A stretch of DNA of 12,282 nucleotides from JASFEQ01 sp050122535 (GTDB taxonomy: Bacteria > Desulfobacterota > DSM-4660 > Desulfatiglandales > HGW-15). Shown piece by piece: positions 7,179-12,282 of the stretch (position 1 is the first letter of the stretch; the number at the start of each line of letters is the position of its first letter). The translations under genes were made by a program, and so were the position numbers. The stretch spans positions 1-12,282 of the forward strand of contig JASFIT010000096.1 in assembly GCA_050122535.1 (NCBI GenBank). Reading direction: 5' to 3'. The notes beneath the pieces are model-generated. The model was not told the origin of the DNA and ran no database searches. It worked only from the letters and a program-made list of their open reading frames with translations.

Positions 7179-7523
7179 ATGGAAAAGAATGATGAAAAAC
7201 GCCTGACCAATATGCTGGAGGCAGCAAAGGATGCCGTGGGCTTCTTGCATGACAAAACAAGAGAAGATCTGGACAAAGACAAACAACTCACCCTATCTCT
7301 TCTCAAATCGCTTGAAATGATCGGTGAGGCTGCTTCTAAAGTCTCTAAAGAATGTCAGTTGGGTTGCGAGCCTATCCCATGGGATAACGTGATCGATTTG
7401 AAGCAGCAGGTTGTGCACACATACTGGGATATTGACCGGGACTGGATCTGGAAAACTGTGACAGACGAACTTCCTCCCATTATCAGTGCACTGGAGCAGC
7501 TCGTACCCTCCAGTGCAGTCTGA
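7179..7523 (+). CDS. HepT-like (DUF86) ribonuclease-toxin family protein, orphan
   Basis: The 114-aa product is all-helical in pattern and carries the DUF86/HepT signature: an IGEAA segment (48-52), PIPWDNVIDL (65-74), and the end motif K75-QQVV-H80-T-Y82-W-DID. In active HepT toxins this is R-x4-H-x-Y, preceded by a helix ending in RN; here the Arg is Lys and the following Asn is Gln. HepT normally pairs with the nucleotidyltransferase antitoxin MntA, which AMPylates the Tyr in that motif. No MntA-like gene is visible on either side, so this is an orphan, perhaps inactive or regulated in trans. ATG at 7179 is preferred over the in-frame ATG at 7134 because GGAGAAG lies 7-10 bases upstream. 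It ends 48 bp from the converging decarboxylase gene. Confidence 0.82.
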   Translation: MEKNDEKRLTNMLEAAKDAVGFLHDKTREDLDKDKQLTLSLLKSLEMIGEAASKVSKECQLGCEPIPWDNVIDLKQQVVHTYWDIDRDWIWKTVTDELPPIISALEQLVPSSAV

Positions 7524-7571
7524 TTGTTAGTTGATGGGCTAATGGACCTTGACAGGCCTTCTATATGACGC

Positions 7572-8954
7572 TTAGCGGCGAGAAAAAATTCCTCGAACCT
7601 CCAGCCTATCAAACCATCGGAAAGACCGCCGGATCTGGCTCAACCAACTAGACGTGTATATATAATTGACCATGATCCCGCAGGATTCCGACAGCCCTTT
7701 GTTGGAAGGGTTGGCAAGGAAATTCACGTTCTTTTGTGAAACAGAGGCTCCGTTGGCTAGATGAAAATTAGTCACTGGATTCAGGGGCCTGTTCTGTGGG
7801 TTTTTTTCCTGTGATATGTAATGATAGGCGATCTTCACGAGAGGCTGATGAAGGATTTTTTTTAGTTCCTCGTCTTCCTTCCACTCTTCATCAGACAAAA
7901 TGGAAAGCAATGCCCTTGTGAACGCTCGTGTTCTTCCCCTTTTGACGCCCGCCCTTTCCATGATCCTGACCAGCTGCCTTCTGCCAAAATAGGATGGAAC
8001 GTTTTCCCGTTGTAACGAAAAAGACTCATCTTTGCCCTCCAGTATGGGCTGCAAGTAATTCTCCCAAAACCCGGGGAGCGGGCTCAGGGTGGCAAAATTC
8101 TTTATCTGCTCATTCTCTGTCCTCAGGTAATCCACCACCTGACCTATCAACATCTTGCCCAGGCCAAGGCCCGCAAGACCATTCTGCGTATTGTTTATGG
8201 AATAAAAAATAGCCGTGTCAGCCTCCCCCTTTGGTGTCCGGGGTTTGTCCATTTCAATGATTTCAGAGATATGCCTTACGATCCCCCTGGTCAGGGCCAC
8301 TTCGATAAAGATGATCGGTTCATAGGGGATAAGCCTATGGTAAAGGGCAAAACACCTTCGGTCCTCCCCAAGACGCTGACCCATCTCTTCAATATTTGTC
8401 ATGGGATGTACCAGATCACTATCCTTGATGAGCTCTACCTGCCTGTAGGACGAATCAAGGGTGATTTCCTCAAGGTAGAGGAAACCATCCTGAAACCAGA
8501 CCTCGAAAAGCAGAATTATATCAGCGTCAAGGGGCCTTAGGTTTATCTTGGAGAAGCGTTGAAGTGAAAGTAAGTCCCCCCTGAAATCTAAAAGGAATTT
8601 GAGCCCCCCAGGTGAGCGAGAAATCTTTCGAAAAATATTTAATCGGGGCGAATAGGCTCGGCCCCTCAATTTTGAAAGCAACCGTAGCCAGTTCGGATCG
8701 TCTGCATCACATCGACTCAGCTCGTCCAAGAGATGACCTATCTCGTCCTTAGAGACCTCGATGTCCTCCATGAGGGTTCTGAAGAGCTCTCCTTTTTCAT
8801 GCTCACCCAAGCCTCTATACTGGGCCTTAATCTTCCAAAACAGCTTGTCTTCCTCAGCGCCCTCTTCTGACAACTTCTTAAAGGCGTTGAGAACTTGAAC
8901 GACTCTTTTCTTTGAGCCTTTTTTCGATGGCTCCTTTTTCTCAAGGGGTTCCAT
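7572..8954 (-). CDS. Malonyl-CoA decarboxylase
   Basis: This 460-aa enzyme converts malonyl-CoA to acetyl-CoA and CO2. An N-terminal helical region (about 1-140) precedes a GNAT-like catalytic domain. Family motifs are VHPMTN (182-187), RRCFALYH (199-206), FIEVAL (216-221), FYSINNTQNGLAG (250-262), FATLSPLPGF (287-296), NFHLANGA (396-403) and GIMVNYIY (426-433). The catalytic Ser and His of the human enzyme correspond to S291 in LSPLPGF and H398 in FHLANGA; the family Tyr is Y433. After Y433 the final 27 residues no longer look like the family C-terminus, so a frameshift or local decay is possible. The ATG at 8954 has an AGGAAAA stretch 9 bases upstream. With the synthetase at 2586-4109 it would complete malonate degradation, although the two are not in one operon. 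Confidence 0.93.
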   Translation of the reverse strand: MEPLEKKEPSKKGSKKRVVQVLNAFKKLSEEGAEEDKLFWKIKAQYRGLGEHEKGELFRTLMEDIEVSKDEIGHLLDELSRCDADDPNWLRLLSKLRGRAYSPRLNIFRKISRSPGGLKFLLDFRGDLLSLQRFSKINLRPLDADIILLFEVWFQDGFLYLEEITLDSSYRQVELIKDSDLVHPMTNIEEMGQRLGEDRRCFALYHRLIPYEPIIFIEVALTRGIVRHISEIIEMDKPRTPKGEADTAIFYSINNTQNGLAGLGLGKMLIGQVVDYLRTENEQIKNFATLSPLPGFWENYLQPILEGKDESFSLQRENVPSYFGRRQLVRIMERAGVKRGRTRAFTRALLSILSDEEWKEDEELKKILHQPLVKIAYHYISQEKNPQNRPLNPVTNFHLANGASVSQKNVNFLANPSNKGLSESCGIMVNYIYTSSWLSQIRRSFRWFDRLEVRGIFSRR

Positions 8955-9017
8955 GCCGTCTGTTTTCCTGTGTCAAATTGCTTCGGAATTTTATAGAACG
9001 CCTGCCCGCAACGCTCT

Positions 9018-9044
9018 CGCTTGCGAAGCGGGCGGCTTCGCCGC
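9018..9044. repeat. Overlapping, mutually exclusive GC hairpins upstream of the decarboxylase
   Basis: Three short inverted repeats overlap: CGCTT/AAGCG (9018-9030), GCGAAGC/GCTTCGC (9023-9041, 5-base loop) and GCGGC/GCCGC (9032-9044, 3-base loop). Forming the middle one excludes the other two. They lie 64-90 bp upstream of the decarboxylase ATG, in its probable leader. There is no T-tract in the correct orientation for a terminator. They may be a small repeat unit or a leader switch; I have no further support. Confidence 0.35.
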
Positions 9045-9089
9045 TCCGAAAAAAAACAAATTTCGTATCGATTCACGCTTTTAAAAAAC

Positions 9090-9112
9090 TGTCAAGCTTT
9101 GGCCCTGGCCAA
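9090..9112. promoter_or_regulatory. Operator-like palindrome next to a -35 box upstream of the decarboxylase
   Basis: TTGGCC-CT-GGCCAA (9099-9112) is a perfect 6-bp palindrome with a 2-base centre. On the minus strand it lies just upstream of a consensus TTGACA (9095-9090), which could serve the decarboxylase about 135 bp away, although no convincing -10 follows. On the plus strand it lies between CTGTCA (9089-9094) and TATAAG (9113-9118), spaced 18 bp. A regulator site is plausible but unproven. Confidence 0.3.
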
Positions 9113-9140
9113 TATAAGAAAGTTTGTGACATTTTAGCCT

Positions 9141-9409
9141 TTTGAAACAGCCGGGCAAAAACTCTTGGCGGGCTGAGCGGGGTTCTCTGGAGGGGCCAAA
9201 AACCAGGCGTTCTGTGCAGGTTTTCTTCCGGGGCCTCCGCTCTGCCCTTGCGCCTGCGCACACAGGCCGTCTAAACAGAGATCAGGCCAACTTCAGTGGT
9301 GACAGAACAAGGCCTCAGAGCTACCTCCCTTTGTGCGCCATACTTAAGGCCACCGGGCAGATTTTTTGGCCCCTCCAGAGAATGCGGCTTAGCCCAGGGG
9401 CTTTTCAAA
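9141..9409. repeat. 269-bp inverted-repeat element (MITE-like or structured RNA)
   Basis: The arms TTCTCTGGAGGGGCCAAAAA (9183-9202) and 9363-9382 are perfect 20-bp reverse complements. The match continues imperfectly to 9170 and 9395 (GGGCTGAGC against GCTTAGCCC). Outermost, TTTGAAACAGCC (9141-9152) opposes GGGCTTTTCAAA (9398-9409). Between the arms, AGGCGTTCTGTGCAGG (about 9205-9220) can pair imperfectly with CCTGCGCACACAGGCC (about 9250-9265), so a transcript would fold into a long branched stem. Open frames across it are not protein-like. A weak plus-strand promoter (CTGTCA/TATAAG, 9089-9118) points into it. I see no transposase and no clear target duplication. It fills the 525-bp spacer between the decarboxylase and the LPS operon, apart from the smaller sites listed separately. 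Confidence 0.6.
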
Positions 9410-9479
9410 CGATCAAAGTATTACGAAAATCTCAATTTCAGTCGCCTAAAATGTTACCGAATTCCTATACAATAAGCTC

Positions 9480-9650
9480 CTATTCAATGGGTTTTGCTTC
9501 ATCAATCAGCATGATAGGAATATCATCCTTTATCTCATAAAGAAGCTTGCACTTGTCACAGATCAGCCCATCGCCCCCATCGTTCAGATAAATGTCTCCT
9601 TTGCATTTGGGGCATGCCAGTATGTCCAATAATTCTTTGCTTATTGCCAT
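9480..9650 (-). CDS. Trm112/YcaR-like zinc-ribbon peptide
   Basis: The frame encodes 56 aa starting MAISKELLDILACPKCKGD and ending in ...PIMLIDEAKPIE. Two CxxC pairs (C13/C16 and C31/C34) form a zinc ribbon, and the LLDILACPKCKG and IPIMLIDEA motifs are characteristic of the Trm112/UPF0434 family. Eukaryotic and archaeal Trm112 activate methyltransferases. The bacterial members are poorly defined and often sit beside LPS genes, as E. coli ycaR does near lpxK. Here the gene is the last of the heptose operon, 12 bp after the WaaC-like gene, with a strong AAGGAGG ribosome site overlapping that gene's end. Its role in LPS synthesis is inferred from position only. Confidence 0.88.
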   Translation of the reverse strand: MAISKELLDILACPKCKGDIYLNDGGDGLICDKCKLLYEIKDDIPIMLIDEAKPIE

Positions 9651-9662
9651 TTACTTCCTCCT

Positions 9663-10724
9663 TCACACTCGAAGCACGTTGATTTGTTCCTTAACCTTCT
9701 CAAAGACCTTATCCACCGTTATGTTTCTCATACAACTCACGTGGTCACACTTCTTGTTAAAGCAGGGGCTGCATTCAATCTCATCCCTGATTACAGTGTG
9801 GCCCTTTCCGTAGGGCCCTGTCCGCCAAGGGGCAGTTGGTCCAAAAAGGGCAACAACAGGGCAATCCATGGCTGCAGCTATGTGCATCGGCCCCGTATCC
9901 GTTGTGACCAAGAGCTGACACTTGGAATACAGATAGGCCAGTTCTTTCAGGGTGGTATCCCCGGCCAGGTTTGTGGACTTTTCATGCATCCTCTCCATGA
10001 TTTCGTCTATCTCGGCCCGATCCTGTCCGCTTCCTGTAAATATAATACCGCACCCCAGTTCCCTTTGCATTCTATCTGCCAGTGCGGCGAATCTTTCGGG
10101 TTGCCATAGTTTTGTTGTCCACTTGGCAAAGGGATTAATGGCCACCAACTTTTGGTCCTTGACGCCCTTGTCATCAAGAACTTTGTCTATAGAGCTCTTG
10201 TCTGATTCTCTGATTGGGATATGACCTTTCCAGGAATCTTTTTCACATCCCAGATATTCGGCCACCTTCAGATACTTGTCCACAGCATGCTTATCGGCTT
10301 CCACGAAAAAAGGCCGTTCCGTAAGAAAGAGCTGACTCCCTTCCCTACCCCAATTTGGGCCAATCTTGCTTTTGCCCCTGGAAAGACCAGTCAATATGGC
10401 GCTCTTAAAGAGCCCCTGAAGATCGATAACCAAGTCATATTTATTTGAACGAAGTTCTTTCAGAAACCGGATGATCTCTCTTAAAGCAGCGAATCCTTCC
10501 CTGCCCTTCAACAATCTTTTTCGCCAGGATTTTCTGCGGGATATGATGACGTTATCAATCCCTTCGTGCGCGTCTATAATCTGACTGGACTCCTCTTCCA
10601 CGACCCAGTCTACCCGCGCCTCTGGAAAATTATCCCTCAACACCTCCAAAAAAGGCAAAGTATGAACCACATCCCCAATGGCGCTGAGTTTTATAATAAG
10701 AATACTTTTGGGGGTCTCCCCCAT
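9663..10724 (-). CDS. waaC: LPS heptosyltransferase, WaaC (heptosyltransferase I)-like
   Basis: This 353-aa glycosyltransferase family 9 enzyme transfers heptose from ADP-heptose to the growing LPS inner core at the cytoplasmic face of the inner membrane. The N-terminus ILIIKLSAIGDVVHTLPFL is the family opening that contacts the acceptor. DLVIDLQGLFKSAI follows. The C-terminal half holds VAINPFAKWTTKLWQPERF and the ADP-heptose site TTDTGPMHIAAA near residue 280. A Cys-rich ECSPCFNKKC segment near the end is common in these enzymes. The LSAIGDVVHTLP and TDTGPMHIA forms favour heptosyltransferase I over II, but acceptor specificity is not proven. The start is one base after the gmhB stop, with AAGGAG inside the gmhB tail, so translation is probably coupled. 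Confidence 0.87.
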   Translation of the reverse strand: MGETPKSILIIKLSAIGDVVHTLPFLEVLRDNFPEARVDWVVEEESSQIIDAHEGIDNVIISRRKSWRKRLLKGREGFAALREIIRFLKELRSNKYDLVIDLQGLFKSAILTGLSRGKSKIGPNWGREGSQLFLTERPFFVEADKHAVDKYLKVAEYLGCEKDSWKGHIPIRESDKSSIDKVLDDKGVKDQKLVAINPFAKWTTKLWQPERFAALADRMQRELGCGIIFTGSGQDRAEIDEIMERMHEKSTNLAGDTTLKELAYLYSKCQLLVTTDTGPMHIAAAMDCPVVALFGPTAPWRTGPYGKGHTVIRDEIECSPCFNKKCDHVSCMRNITVDKVFEKVKEQINVLRV

Positions 10725-10725
10725 C

Positions 10726-11304
10726 CTATTCTTTCTCCTTATTCAAGATCCATTTAACTGCATCTAATAGGTCCTCGGCCACATGGTATGGTTTCAGTTG
10801 CTTTCCTGGAATAATGTATTCCATTTCCCCCAGACCGTATCCGGTTTTTACCAAAACCCCTTTCAAATTCAAGCGGGATGCCAATTCAATGTCCACATGT
10901 CTGTCCCCAACCACGTAAGAGTTTGACATGTCAATGTCGAAGGCTTCGCGCGCCTTATCGATGAGACCGGTTTCAGGTTTTCTGCAATCACACTCAGAAC
11001 TATATTCTGGTAAAACCCCTGCAGGGTGATGGGGGCAGAAGAAGATTCCATCGATGATGGCCCCTTGCTCCTTTAGGGAGGACTTCAGGAAGGCGTGTAT
11101 CTCATCAACCAGGTCTATGGGGTAATAGCCCCGGGCCACACCCCCTTGATTGGATACAATTATCGCCCACCAATTATTTTTATTCAACAACCTGACCGCT
11201 TCTGAGACCCCAGGAAGGATTACAAATCGGCTCAAATGATTGATATAACCCAATTGCTCGTTTACGGTCCCATCTCGATCTATAAAAACAGCAGGCTTTT
11301 TCAT
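10726..11304 (-). CDS. gmhB: D-glycero-beta-D-manno-heptose 1,7-bisphosphate 7-phosphatase
   Basis: This 192-aa HAD-family phosphatase removes the C7 phosphate of heptose bisphosphate, a step in ADP-heptose synthesis in the cytoplasm. D9 and D11 in FIDRDGTVNE are the nucleophile and the acid/base. SNQGGVARG (51-59) is motif II. C90, H92, C105 and C107 (CPHHP and CDCRKP) make the zinc site typical of GmhB, K109 follows, and GDRHVD (133-138) supplies the Mg-binding Asp. Length and motifs match the E. coli enzyme closely. The start has GAGGA about 7 bases upstream and lies 26 bp after the waaF stop. Some relatives act on the alpha anomer for GDP-heptose, but the LPS heptosyltransferases on both sides favour the beta (ADP-heptose) branch. 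Confidence 0.93.
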   Translation of the reverse strand: MKKPAVFIDRDGTVNEQLGYINHLSRFVILPGVSEAVRLLNKNNWWAIIVSNQGGVARGYYPIDLVDEIHAFLKSSLKEQGAIIDGIFFCPHHPAGVLPEYSSECDCRKPETGLIDKAREAFDIDMSNSYVVGDRHVDIELASRLNLKGVLVKTGYGLGEMEYIIPGKQLKPYHVAEDLLDAVKWILNKEKE

Positions 11305-11330
11305 ATTCCGTCCTCAGCAGATTCTTTGGT

Positions 11331-12282
11331 TTAGCCGCCTAGGCTATCTCTTAGGCCCTCCAACTCCCTCCACACATCTTCAGGTTCAATGCCCAACATG
11401 CAACGATAGTCAGTGGGACATTCTGGTTTTAAGCAGGGGGCGCAATCTACCCGTTGCTGAATAACCCTCGCCTTTTCGCTTCTCGGCCCTGTGGCCACAG
11501 GATCGGTAGAACCAAATATGGCAACCATCGGCACATTTAGCGCAGCCGCAATATGCATAAGGCCCGAGTCATTGGTCACAAAAAATTGACATCTCTCTAT
11601 CAAGGCCATGGCCTCTCCAAGTTTCGTGCTACCACAAAGATTGACCGGCTCATGCTTCATGGAATGACTCACGGCTCTGCATATATCCATTTCTCCTTGG
11701 CTACCCATCACCACAACCTTTGCTCCCCACCTATCAGAAGCCCAATCTCCGATGGCAGCAAATCGCTCCGCAGGCCACCTTTTGGCAGGGCCGAAAACAG
11801 CTCCTGGACTCAACCCTAACAGGAAATGCTCTTGTCCTATCCCTTTAGATAAGAGGAGGGATTGAACGGCCTCTTGATCTTTCTCAGCCACAAATAGTCT
11901 GGGATCCCTAGTCTCTGCCTCCCAACCCATAGCCCTTAAGATGGAAAGGTAATAATCCACCTGGTGGACGTTTAGCACTTCCTCATCTCTAATGACTGCG
12001 TGCGACAATAGGAATCCTCTGCCATCCGTGTTATAGCCTATCCTAAATTTTATACCGCCAAAATAGGGGAGAAGAGCAGCTTCAAAGGCATTCTGAAATA
12101 TTATGACAAGATCAAATTTCTTCTTTCTCAGCAGGACGGCGGCCTTGATGATTTCCACCATATGGGAGAAATACCTATTCCCTGTCTTAAGAGGTAAAAC
12201 GTGGTCTATTGCTGGATGATTTTCCAACAGGGGAGCCACCCAGGGTCTTGCCAGAACCGCTATGGTGCTCCCGGGGAAATTC
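11331..12282 (-). CDS. waaF: LPS heptosyltransferase II, WaaF-like (5' end beyond window)
   Basis: The frame stays open to the right edge, upstream of the GTG at 12239, and adds NFPGSTIAVLARPW. This matches the family N-terminus (normally preceded by about 25 residues including GDAVM-TPAL), so the true start lies outside. About 317 residues are visible. The enzyme adds the second heptose to the LPS inner core from ADP-heptose. Motifs are FDLVIIFQNAFEAAL, RIGYNTDGRGFLLSHAV, SPGAVFGPAKRWPAERFA and the donor-binding TNDSGLMHIAAALNVP, with FGSTDPVATGP after it. The GPAKRWP and TNDSGLMH forms are typical of heptosyltransferase II. The Cys-rich CAPCLKPECP lies near the C-terminus. It is the first visible gene of the operon with gmhB, the WaaC-like gene and the Trm112-like gene. 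Confidence 0.92.
   Translation of the reverse strand, partial: NFPGSTIAVLARPWVAPLLENHPAIDHVLPLKTGNRYFSHMVEIIKAAVLLRKKKFDLVIIFQNAFEAALLPYFGGIKFRIGYNTDGRGFLLSHAVIRDEEVLNVHQVDYYLSILRAMGWEAETRDPRLFVAEKDQEAVQSLLLSKGIGQEHFLLGLSPGAVFGPAKRWPAERFAAIGDWASDRWGAKVVVMGSQGEMDICRAVSHSMKHEPVNLCGSTKLGEAMALIERCQFFVTNDSGLMHIAAALNVPMVAIFGSTDPVATGPRSEKARVIQQRVDCAPCLKPECPTDYRCMLGIEPEDVWRELEGLRDSLGG

Noticed and set aside
9170..9395. 6S RNA or another known housekeeping RNA
   Set aside because: Length and outer stem are loosely compatible with 6S RNA, but I could not match its conserved bubble sequences, and the near-perfect 20-bp arms fit a repeat element better. RNase P and SRP signature motifs are absent.
9142..9540. 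132-codon plus-strand frame and shorter minus-strand frames over the inverted-repeat element
   Set aside because: Low-complexity, domain-free translations of palindromic DNA; the plus frame also overlaps the Trm112-like gene.
12237..12239. GTG as the start of the WaaF-like gene
   Set aside because: The frame continues open to the window edge and encodes family-typical residues (FPGSTIAVLARPW), so the GTG is an internal Val.

Overview
The window looks like chromosomal DNA from a Gram-negative bacterium. An LPS inner-core heptose operon demonstrates the outer membrane. The fused FAD/Fe-S dehydrogenase, the malonate enzymes and the spacer repeats make a Desulfobacterota-like (former Deltaproteobacteria) host my best guess. 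That assignment rests on family resemblance only; no rRNA or other phylogenetic marker is present. I see no tRNA, rRNA, CRISPR array, integrase or transposase gene.

Layout. (1) 1-2071, minus: a large FAD-linked dehydrogenase with two ferredoxin-type cluster motifs and a CCG cysteine motif, cut by the left edge. (2) 2072-2585: a 514-bp spacer holding a palindromic, MITE-like repeat. (3) 2586-4109, plus: an acyl-CoA synthetase of the malonyl-CoA synthetase (MatB/ACSF3) type. (4) 4116-6816, minus: in transcription order, translation initiation factor IF-1 (TTG start, 72 aa), an RhlB-type DEAD-box RNA helicase, and an O-methyltransferase with a signal peptide. A textbook intrinsic terminator sits between the likely infA promoter and the infA start, suggesting attenuation. 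(5) 7179-7523, plus: an orphan HepT-like protein behind a near-consensus promoter. (6) 7572-8954, minus: malonyl-CoA decarboxylase. (7) 8955-9479: a 525-bp spacer with a roughly 270-bp inverted-repeat element. (8) 9480-12282, minus: a tight LPS operon, waaF (cut by the right edge) - gmhB - a WaaC-like heptosyltransferase - a Trm112-like zinc peptide.

How the genes may work together. The synthetase (malonate to malonyl-CoA) and the decarboxylase (malonyl-CoA to acetyl-CoA plus CO2) would form a malonate degradation pathway. They are encoded about 3.5 kb apart on opposite strands with RNA-handling genes between them, and no malonate transporter is visible. IF-1 and RhlB both act on RNA structure and may share a transcript. 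The right-hand operon makes and transfers ADP-heptose for the LPS inner core.

Three genes were rebuilt beyond simple ATG-to-stop reading: the left-edge dehydrogenase, infA from its TTG start, and the 56-aa Trm112-like gene. The waaF frame was also extended to the window edge.
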